The position numbers and the translations under genes were made by a program. Source: Stramenopiles sp. TOSAG23-3 (lineage: Eukaryota; Sar). From it: 18,340 nucleotides of DNA. Location of the stretch: NCBI GenBank assembly GCA_900128585.1, contig LT642349.1, positions 3,440 to 21,779 of the forward strand. Direction: 5' to 3'. The first letter of the stretch is position 1; every line of letters begins with the position of its first letter. Of this stretch, positions 8,851-15,673 are shown in pieces. The notes under the pieces are model-generated. The model had not been told where the DNA came from. It saw only the letters and a program-made list of their open reading frames with translations, and ran no database searches.

Positions 8851-9717
8851 TTACAGATTTTTTTTTCTTACAAGGCAATGAGCGATAGACAATGGTATTT
8901 TAAATATTGGCCATTTGCCCTTGGATTCGTCCATGTCTGCGTTCAGAATAGGATTTAACGTTGGGTCTGAGGATTCGTTGTGGCTTGCGCATGCAATAAT
9001 GACTACCCACGGGTACATCAGGGAGTACACGATTGCGTTCACGAAAAAGTTGGGGTAAAAGTAAGTGAAAGCTGTGATCGGGGTGCCGAAGCCAGCGTAG
9101 AAAGCAAAATTCGTCTCGATCGCACGAACTCTCCGCAAAATCCCGACTCCCTGCAATTTCCACTTCGTATTGAAGGCACAAAACGCCATTATCCATGTCC
9201 AAAACAAAAAACTGCAAGGATAAAATACCCAAAGCAATGGGGACACGTATGGGGCGAGAGCGACCAGGAGGTCGATTACGGCCGCGACAATCATGCAAAC
9301 GGCCACGAAGATGGATTCAAATATAACATCTGCCAATACCCTGGCAGCCTCCGAACTAACGTCCTGTTTGATTTTCAGCACGATAAAAGTATCTTCTGCG
9401 ACTTCCGTAACCGCTGACATATTAAGCATTAAGCTGATCACGTACAGTGGTAGCAACCAGAAGCAGTAGTACACGACGCGCGTTATTCCAGCCAACAGAG
9501 TATCAAGCCACCCAAAACTTGCGATCAAGAACTTTGCACTTCGAAACAGTGGGAAGATAAAATACTCAACAACCAATATGCTGCTCAAAAATATTAGTCC
9601 ATTGAACAAAAAGCTTTGCAGCGCATTTTTTCTAACTTTAGAAGACTTCAAGAACACTGGCCAGGCCACGTAGAATGCGATTCCTGTTGAAACTCCGTTC
9701 AAAAAGTCTGCAAGCAT
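8851..9717 (-). CDS. EI24/CysZ-like ER membrane protein (etoposide-induced 2.4 homologue)
   Basis: Complete 288-aa polytopic membrane protein. Two blocks match the EI24 family (human EI24/PIG8, worm EPG-4): WLLPLYVISLMLN (87-99) followed by an acidic 'AEDTFIVLKIK' helix, and RRVRAIETNFAFYAGFGTP (195-213), the family's 'ERNWPYYFGFG'-like segment. Roughly six hydrophobic helices are visible. Family members sit in the ER membrane; in animals EI24 takes part in autophagosome formation and ER stress responses, and bacterial CysZ relatives transport sulfate. Applying the autophagy role to this protist is inference. The C-terminus is basic (LVRKKNL), and such Lys tails can act in ER retention. The start is the ATG at 9717, just upstream of the first hydrophobic stretch. 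The gene is divergent from the PX-like gene across 1 kb of low-complexity DNA. Confidence 0.82.
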   Translation of the reverse strand: MLADFLNGVSTGIAFYVAWPVFLKSSKVRKNALQSFLFNGLIFLSSILVVEYFIFPLFRSAKFLIASFGWLDTLLAGITRVVYYCFWLLPLYVISLMLNMSAVTEVAEDTFIVLKIKQDVSSEAARVLADVIFESIFVAVCMIVAAVIDLLVALAPYVSPLLWVFYPCSFLFWTWIMAFCAFNTKWKLQGVGILRRVRAIETNFAFYAGFGTPITAFTYFYPNFFVNAIVYSLMYPWVVIIACASHNESSDPTLNPILNADMDESKGKWPIFKIPLSIAHCLVRKKNL

Positions 9718-10377
9718 GCCGCTCCTATGTATACGTTCAAGCTACAGAAAGGAGAAGAATATTCCCGTTTTTTTTGTGTATGTCGTATCCATGTACTTAA
9801 TCAATGAGACATAGTATCACGAACTATACATTCTTATATACAATTGCTCGTACACCGGCGAGTATGAATGAAACAACAAATAGTCATTGTGTTTCTCTTC
9901 TTCTGTCAAAACATTATCAGTTCGAATTCGATTATTATTATTATTATCAATTATTGATGATGATGAAGAATTTTTTATTTGTATCTATTATAATATTAAT
10001 AAAAAAAAAAAAAATTTTAAATTAAATAAATAATATAGAGACTACTAGTTAGCTATAAAAGAAAAAAGAAGATAGAAGAAGAAGGAAGAAAGAAAGAAAA
10101 CAATTATCTCTGCTGTTAGTCCAGTTAGCTGTTCGTTGTTCTTCATTATTTGGTAAATATAAAACTTACAGTATTTTATTTGAATATTTTTTATCACTTC
10201 TTCTTCTCCTCATCAATTGTAATTAATTGTAATATGTATGATGTAAAAATAATAATAGTCGTCTAATAAAATACAACAGGTATTATACGGTACTGGTATA
10301 AATACACAGAAGGAAAATAAGTGGTTGTATTATATGTAGTATGTTGTTTATTATAATAATATATTTTTTTTCAAAAA

Positions 10378-10461
10378 AATAATAATAATAATAATAATAA
10401 TGGATTCGGTAATAATAAAAAGAAGTATTATTATTATTACTACAGTATTATTATTATTATT
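10378..10461. repeat. (AAT)8 facing two (ATT)n tracts
   Basis: Eight AAT units at 10378-10401 are followed by ATT tracts at about 10427-10439 and 10446-10461, so the microsatellite is partly self-complementary and could fold back. Nothing else is encoded. Confidence 0.8.
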
Positions 10462-10532
10462 TTCTTCTATTTTTTTTTAATTTTAATAAAAGAAGAAGAA
10501 GCAAATCAAATCACACCACATCTCACACCATC

Positions 10533-10550
10533 CACACACACACACACACA
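10533..10550. repeat. (CA)9 microsatellite
   Basis: Nine uninterrupted CA units, about 190 nt upstream of the PX-like start, within a generally CA-rich stretch beginning at about 10511. Confidence 0.85.
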
Positions 10551-10741
10551 TTATTTTATTCATCTTTTTTTTTAAATGAAATGTTCAGTTTGATACAGGG
10601 GTCTCTTTCTTCATTTTATGAACTGGTATAAGGTTGAAATTGGGGAAATAGTTGTGCGACGCGAGTTGATTACCGTTTGCATTTTTATAGAGACGACGAT
10701 TTTTTATATTTCTCTTCCGTCCGGGCTAATTACCAATTACC

Positions 10742-11725
10742 ATGGGAAACGAGCAGTCGGTTGGAGCGTCCCTTGATTCGGTTCAAAACGGCCTACAGCG
10801 CATGGAAAATTCTGCCTTGCGGAGTTCGGCTGGTTCAGAATCGCACTGGTTGGTGTTTTGGCATTTTGGGGGGCATATAGTTAGGGTGTACCACGACTTG
10901 GTGGGTATTATAGTGATTTTGGACGACAAGGATGACGTTTTCAAGAAGCAGGCGCCTACGCCTGCGGGCTCCTCAAACGCTGAAAGCAGCACGGAGAAGA
11001 ACAAAACGGTCTTTTCCGCCACGGTGGATGGAAAAGAGATTAAATTAGAAGTTGTCAACGAAAGTCCGACGTACAGTATTGGGGGTGTAACCCTATTCAA
11101 CTCGATGTCTCAGTATTCTTACAACCTGTACTACGCCGGGGCCCGTATACCCCACGCGCACGAACGTGCCTCCAGCACCAACTTGCAGCTTCAGGCGAGT
11201 GTTATTGCTGCGGAGTACGTGGGCGGATCGACGAGCCAAAAGTACAAACGTGGCGTTTTTACGGTAGAAGCGAAGTTGTATTTAAGGCACGAGGTTATAG
11301 GAACGAAGACGTCCACTCACCGATTCAATAATTTTTTGGAAATTTCCTCTGACGCGTACGCGTTCTACAGGCCAAGGGCGGCGCTCTACAGCGCCATCCC
11401 ATCCTTGCCGTGGCGGATCCCAAAATGGGTTCAATCACAGGGACTGGAAGAGTTAGAAAAGCGACGATCAGCGATACACACGTGGATTCAAAAAGTCGCG
11501 AGTATGCCAGGGGCGTTCATGCTTCCCTCGCTGACCAGGTTTTTGGGGTTTACAGATGGAGAAATGAAGTCCCTCATTGAATACCCAGTTCCTGGCCAGG
11601 CCGTAGAGCCCTCGGGCGAGGCCTCTGCGAACCCTGATTTATCCGCACCGATGCCGGGGAGCATGGCCGGGATTGATGTCGTGGCGGTGACGGCTGTGCC
11701 GACGGAGGAAGCAGAGTGTGTATAA
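10742..11725 (+). CDS. Putative N-myristoylated PX-domain-like phosphoinositide-binding protein
   Basis: Complete 327-aa protein. The start ATG at 10742 has a strong Kozak context (accATGG), and the N-terminus MGNEQS fits the MGxxxS myristoylation pattern. Residues of about 170-270 have PX-like features: a strand region ending in HRFNNFLEI (Arg194 at the position of the PX RYxxF arginine), then LPWRIPK (LPxK loop), an RR pair at 241-242 and a final helix IQKVASMPG...LTRFLGF. PX domains bind phosphatidylinositol phosphates on endosomal membranes, so the predicted role is membrane attachment through lipid anchor plus headgroup. A hydrophobic segment HWLVFWHFGGHIVRVY (35-50) and the Ser/Thr linker (71-90) are unassigned. 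The C-terminus (from 283) is Pro/Ala-rich and likely disordered. The PX call rests on pattern only. The gene converges on the 11896 gene with 170 nt between them. Confidence 0.6.
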   Translation: MGNEQSVGASLDSVQNGLQRMENSALRSSAGSESHWLVFWHFGGHIVRVYHDLVGIIVILDDKDDVFKKQAPTPAGSSNAESSTEKNKTVFSATVDGKEIKLEVVNESPTYSIGGVTLFNSMSQYSYNLYYAGARIPHAHERASSTNLQLQASVIAAEYVGGSTSQKYKRGVFTVEAKLYLRHEVIGTKTSTHRFNNFLEISSDAYAFYRPRAALYSAIPSLPWRIPKWVQSQGLEELEKRRSAIHTWIQKVASMPGAFMLPSLTRFLGFTDGEMKSLIEYPVPGQAVEPSGEASANPDLSAPMPGSMAGIDVVAVTAVPTEEAECV

Positions 11726-11790
11726 ATTCGCGTTCTAGGTTCTAGGTGCAATCTTTGAGCAATGTGCATAATAATTTTTAATACATATCT

Positions 11791-11864
11791 AGTACGATTA
11801 CTAAAATTAACGTCGTACTTCTTAATATTTAAAAATACACATTTTTGGTTTTTTAAAAATACAC
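11791..11864. repeat. Small inverted and direct repeats in a convergent 3' spacer
   Basis: AGTACGA (11791-11797) and TCGTACT (11813-11819) form a 7-bp inverted repeat with a 15-nt loop. TTTAAAAATACAC occurs twice in direct orientation (11828-11840, 11852-11864). Both lie in the 170-nt gap where the PX-like (+) and coiled-coil (-) genes end. Confidence 0.6.
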
Positions 11865-11895
11865 TCGCTCCTCTCTCCACACGCTCTCCCTTCCC

Positions 11896-13830
11896 TCATT
11901 TCTTCCCCAATCGATCATGAAGAATGACGGACATGGTGTCCAAATCGGCCATCAAAGTTTGTCGCAAAAGCTCAGACGTCATCATATCGCCGCCTCTCCT
12001 CCAGTTTCGAAACGCCTCGGGGGAATGCATGGTAATGTTCAGCAAAATGCCTGCCTTTTGGTCAAACCGAAGGGATATGGATGGGGGCGAACCAAGCCAT
12101 TTTTTCATCCCCACTGCAGTGTGACGCTCCTGCCATTTCAGCGTCATTATGTCTCCACGCCGATCGAATTCCTCGACTTCCTCGATTATGTCCTTGTCTT
12201 TCAGCCAGAACTTCAAGGATTTTATGCTTATTGGGATATTGCAACCCATGCGGACGTTAATTCCGCCCAAATTTGCGGTCTGCTGCCATTTGTACGTTTT
12301 GATGACCCAGCGGCTCGCGAGCATCCACCCTATCAGAGAGGCAGCAAGAACAACGGGCCCCCACCAGACTTGGTCGTTTAAGCCGGCTGCCCAGGACGCA
12401 CCGTCCAAATTCAGGCGATCGAGGGTAGCGAACGCCAGCATCCCTGCACAGATGTACTGGATTATGTTCATGCTGGTGGACGTCCTTTCGGCACTTTTGT
12501 AAAGACGATCTACGCGCTTCGTGGTGATCATAATCTGGTCGTTTAAGCGGACGAGCAGACTATCCCGGACCACCGCACTCATTTCTCTCAGTGCCCGCAA
12601 ATTCCGCTGCGCTCCATCTACGTTCCGGTCCAAATCCTCCACTCGGTCCTTAACGTCTTCAAAGAGCATTTGCACGTTTAACAAGTCGAAAAGCTTCAAG
12701 GCCGCCTTCGACGTGTTCGATTCCATGTCTGGCATCTTAATTTTTTTCAAACCGTTTGCCATGCACTCCAAGGCCTCATGCAACCGAATCGCTACGTGGG
12801 ACGCCCCGCTCAACCCGTTTCGAATCTCCTGCACCTGAAGCGAGCTGCTTTTGTTCGGGTCACGCTCGTAGACGTCCAAGATTCTGTGCACGTTGGTCAA
12901 ACCATCATTCAACTCAAACAGCCTTTCAAACAGTCCGCCAATAAACATGTTCATTGACTGCAGAAACAGAAACGCGATCAAGATTTCTTCGTGTTCTCGC
13001 ACGGAAGCCCCAACCAACAGAATACCTGTTTCGCCAAGGATCAGCAAAAAGTCGTCTTCCAGGTCGTACGCGTCGGAAGTTGCCCCTAAAATTTGTCGAA
13101 GCTCGTTCTCGTGGTCTTCTCCATCCATGTACTTCTCCGCCAGCATTTTGGGGTTGATGCTGTCTGCCAGGAGAATGGAAAACTTCGGGCGCTGCATAAC
13201 ATGCCCTCTGTACACAACGTCCAGCACAGAGCGCTGGTAGGGGGACAGCAATGAATCCAGGAGAGACGACGAGTCCATCTGAATGTCTACCATCAGGCGC
13301 GCCAACAAATCGATCGCCATCTCGTCTTTTACACGGTCCATTATGCTCTCTATTTGCAAGCCACAGATTACTCGACCACTGGAATTTATAGACAGCCCAA
13401 AATTTTCTATCTGCGTTATTCCCGCACTTTCGGGGTAATCAATTGACGCCTCGCAATTCACATGCCTGTTGTTCAGGTGATCGAGCACCCGAACAGAGGT
13501 TAAGCCTGCGTCTACCGCGCACTGCGTAGCGCATTTTCCATCGTCCAGCTGGGCTGTAAAGTTTCCCCCCTGAACTTTGTCGTCGCTTCCGAGCCTTGCG
13601 TTCAACCCAGCCATCTCGTTGGCCCCAAACGGGATCCATTCCGCCATCAGCATGTGAACATTTTCCAAATGCATCAGCTCCGACAGCTCGTCCTTGATCG
13701 AAGCACACCCGTTGGCTGCGTCCTCCGCCTGATCGGCGTAACTGTGCGGCTCGGGCGCGTACTTGTCAATTCGCAAACACTGCGGAATGTACGCGCTACT
13801 CACGTACGAAACGTCCTCGGCGTCCGTCAC
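11896..13830 (-). CDS. Unrecognised coiled-coil protein with two C-terminal transmembrane helices
   Basis: I do not recognise this family. The frame runs 644 codons from a GTG at 13830; the first ATG in frame is at 13674 (codon 53). Visible parts, counted from 13830: an acidic N-terminus, an alpha/beta-looking region (about 100-320), a helical/coiled-coil stretch (about 385-450), TM1 (about 454-471), a short loop, TM2 (about 489-510), and a soluble C-terminal domain (about 515-644). This order recalls CorA/Mrs2 or DUF155 (RMND1) proteins, but I see no GMN motif after TM1, so that is only an analogy. The 52 codons before the first ATG look coding, and a Kozak-perfect ATG in another frame at 13883 reads MGNKQANFPE, a myristoylation-type start. 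It would join through a short intron (53 nt, 13832-13780, or 32 nt, 13847-13816, read on the minus strand) or an indel. It is head to head with the C2 gene. Confidence 0.7.
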   Translation of the reverse strand: MTDAEDVSYVSSAYIPQCLRIDKYAPEPHSYADQAEDAANGCASIKDELSELMHLENVHMLMAEWIPFGANEMAGLNARLGSDDKVQGGNFTAQLDDGKCATQCAVDAGLTSVRVLDHLNNRHVNCEASIDYPESAGITQIENFGLSINSSGRVICGLQIESIMDRVKDEMAIDLLARLMVDIQMDSSSLLDSLLSPYQRSVLDVVYRGHVMQRPKFSILLADSINPKMLAEKYMDGEDHENELRQILGATSDAYDLEDDFLLILGETGILLVGASVREHEEILIAFLFLQSMNMFIGGLFERLFELNDGLTNVHRILDVYERDPNKSSSLQVQEIRNGLSGASHVAIRLHEALECMANGLKKIKMPDMESNTSKAALKLFDLLNVQMLFEDVKDRVEDLDRNVDGAQRNLRALREMSAVVRDSLLVRLNDQIMITTKRVDRLYKSAERTSTSMNIIQYICAGMLAFATLDRLNLDGASWAAGLNDQVWWGPVVLAASLIGWMLASRWVIKTYKWQQTANLGGINVRMGCNIPISIKSLKFWLKDKDIIEEVEEFDRRGDIMTLKWQERHTAVGMKKWLGSPPSISLRFDQKAGILLNITMHSPEAFRNWRRGGDMMTSELLRQTLMADLDTMSVILHDRLGKK

Positions 13831-13881
13831 ACCACTTCTTCTAGTACAGCTATTTCGGGGAAGTTGGCTTGCTTGTTACCC

Positions 13882-14894
13882 ATGGCCGCCACTCAACGAC
13901 TGTTGTGAGTCTCACCCGCTGCCAATTGAGCACCTTGTCCAAAGAAAATATTCGAACGCTGTGCCAAATCTTTCCCGAGTTTCGCAAATCCTTTCGCGAA
14001 GAAGCGTTGAAGCGAATGAAACGAACTCAGACCTCCCTAGTAAAAGCCAGGCCGGCAAAATGCAGTGAGCATAGACTGATGGTAGAAATTATTAAAGCAC
14101 ACGGCGTTGCCCACGACGATGGCGCAAAGACGTATGCAAAATTACAGCTGCACGTACAAGACAAACTCGGCAATTTGAAACCCTTTGGAACGTCCCATAT
14201 GACAACGAAAGCAAGGGGCTCCAGTCCCGAGATTAAATACATTTGCAACATGGTTTTCTTCTGCCACGCAGATTTAGAAATGTCCCAAATCGTACTTGAC
14301 ATTACGTTTTGGCATACCCATTCGTGGAGAAAAGATACGTACATCGGCAGCGCAAGAATCACACCCGCATCTGCGCAGCCAGGGAAAGTTAACTACGAAT
14401 GGCACTATTTGGAGGATCACCGTCCGGTAACAGAGTGGGACAAGCTGTGGCACATGGTCCAAGAGCAAGGGCCAGTCGGGAAGGACGAGTTTGACCTTGG
14501 GCAAGTGCTGGTGAAAATGGCCAGACACCGGGATGGGTCCGGAGAAATTGCCAGGCTTCGCGCACTCCAATCATTGCGAGAGCTGGCCATGTTAGAGCAT
14601 GAACTGGAACGCTTGTATGGGAAATTGGATCCCGACGACGACACGGAGAAGTACCACAAGAACAGGCAGAGAAGCAACACTGCTCTGAACTTGATGGATG
14701 ACGATGGGATGGTGGGATTTACTGACACTGTGGGGGGGATGCCAGTTGCCAAAGCGGCCTACATTGTTCAAAAAAGTGTTGATTCGTCTCAAACCTTGCT
14801 AGATAAAGCTCGTCGGCTTTCTGAAACGCTTATGAGAATAAAAGCAAAGCAAGAGACGGAAGAAACGCTTCTAGAGAGAAAAGAGGAGTTATGA
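13882..14894 (+). CDS. C2-domain protein with C-terminal coiled coil; start uncertain, possible 26-nt intron
   Basis: The main frame ends with TGA at 14894. Its first in-frame ATG is at 14016 (292 aa), but the frame is open and protein-like upstream (SKENIRTLCQIFPEF...). An ATG with strong Kozak context at 13882 lies in another frame. Removing 13905-13930 (GTGAGT...TTGAG, 26 nt) joins it exactly and gives a helical N-terminus beginning MAATQRLFTLSKEN. Counting from 14016, a C2 beta-sandwich spans about 20-135 (HRLMVEIIKAHG, KTYAKLQLHV, QIVLDITFW, DTYIGSARI). Loop 1 keeps Asp-Asp-Gly, but loop 3 reads WHTHSWRKD and lacks the usual DxD, so calcium-independent lipid or protein binding is likely (inference). 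The C-terminal half is charged helix/coiled coil. Alternatives for the start are ATG 14016 or an indel in the assembly. Confidence 0.72.
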
Positions 14895-15160
14895 GAACGA
14901 ACCAAGTCAGAGTCGTAATGTCGTTTAAAACTTTTTTTGCAGCTAGATTATATTATTTAATGATTACCCTATTCATAACTCTATTATGCGTCGTGCAAAA
15001 AGTCTTCCTCTTATTGTATTACCTCGTAGTCGTCGGTGTGACCTTCATTCAACTTCCTCATCAAAAGCCTTCGTTGGTAACGTACCATAATAAAGGTCCA
15101 TTTAAAACTACAGCAAGCATTAAAATTTTTAAATACGCAGTGCTATTTATATACGTATAT

Positions 15161-15177
15161 TACTGTATGATACAGTA
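15161..15177. repeat. 17-nt palindrome downstream of the C2 gene
   Basis: TACTGTAT and ATACAGTA are exact reverse complements around a single G, about 270 nt past the C2 stop. Confidence 0.65.
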
Positions 15178-15539
15178 GTAATACGATCTTTTTTACGATC
15201 TTTTTTTTTTTCCTCCCTCCTTTTTTTTATGGTGGTATCCTCGTACTACTTCGTAATACAGGTACGTAGTCGTCTACCCTAACCCTAACTCCTCGTACAT
15301 AATGCTGGTAGAAATTCGAATTAAATCTATTAAGAATTCCATCACACATTTTTACTACTAGGTACTAGGTACCTGTAAAATAGGTACAGGTGCCATACTC
15401 CTCAGTCCTGGTGACTTGGTGTTGTAGTTAGATCCAGTAAAAAATATTAGGCTCCGAGGACATCAACACAAACGTGTTTCTTCTTAGTTGTTCTTTTCAT
15501 GCCTTTTCTTTTGGAAAATTAGTTCCATTTCCATACATC

Positions 15540-15658
15540 GTAAGTTCGTAATTGCACAATCTTAGGAAGTGGAACGAGAACAAAGCACAACACCAACAAC
15601 AACCAATTTTAAATTTCTTTTGATTCAGCTGCTTCTTACGTTTCTTGTAATCTTGCAG
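15540..15658 (+). other. Candidate 5'-leader intron of the dynamin gene
   Basis: A consensus donor GTAAGT at 15540-15545 is followed by pyrimidine-rich sequence and an acceptor TCTTGCAG ending at 15658, only 15 nt before the start ATG at 15674. Removal gives a 119-nt intron in the leader. An alternative acceptor, ATCTTAG ending at 15565, would make a 26-nt intron with the same donor. Neither changes the coding frame that begins at 15674. Confidence 0.45.
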
Positions 15659-15673
15659 TTCCTAATCGACACT

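Larger units (their letters stand above)
9718..10741. other. Low-complexity intergenic region between divergent genes
   Basis: No gene is seen. It should contain the promoters of both the EI24-like (-) and PX-like (+) genes. Most of it is ATT/AAT, poly-A, GAA/AAG-rich and (CA)n sequence. The reading frame at 9804-10025 is composed largely of this repeat sequence and is not credible as a gene. Confidence 0.55.
14895..15673. other. Spacer and 5' leader between C2 and dynamin genes
   Basis: No convincing gene. A 95-codon hydrophobic frame at 14891-15178 overlaps the C2 stop as ATGA, but its AT-rich composition matches the spacer, so I leave it out. Contents: palindrome TACTGTAT-G-ATACAGTA at 15161-15177; a duplicated TACGATCTTTTTT-like stretch at about 15181-15205; ACAGGTACGTAG at about 15258; CCCTAACCCTAAC at 15277-15289 (two telomere-type units only); an imperfect inverted repeat GGTACCTGT/ACAGGTGCC at 15368-15394; a 7-codon upstream ORF at 15499-15522; and the candidate leader intron. 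Confidence 0.5.

Noticed and set aside
9804-10025. 73-codon plus-strand frame
   Set aside because: Mostly ATT/GAT microsatellite and poly-A sequence (YYYYYQLLMMMK, IKKKKI).
13654-13908. 84-codon frame ending in MAATQRLL
   Set aside because: Antisense shadow of the minus-strand gene; only its last codons, from ATG 13882, may belong to the C2 gene.
14891-15178. 95-codon hydrophobic open frame overlapping the C2 stop (ATGA)
   Set aside because: Eukaryotic context without operons; composition equals the AT-rich spacer and hydrophobicity follows from T-rich DNA. No family resemblance.
15277-15289. Telomere-type CCCTAACCCTAAC
   Set aside because: Only two units inside a gene-bearing window; too short for a telomere or an interstitial array.
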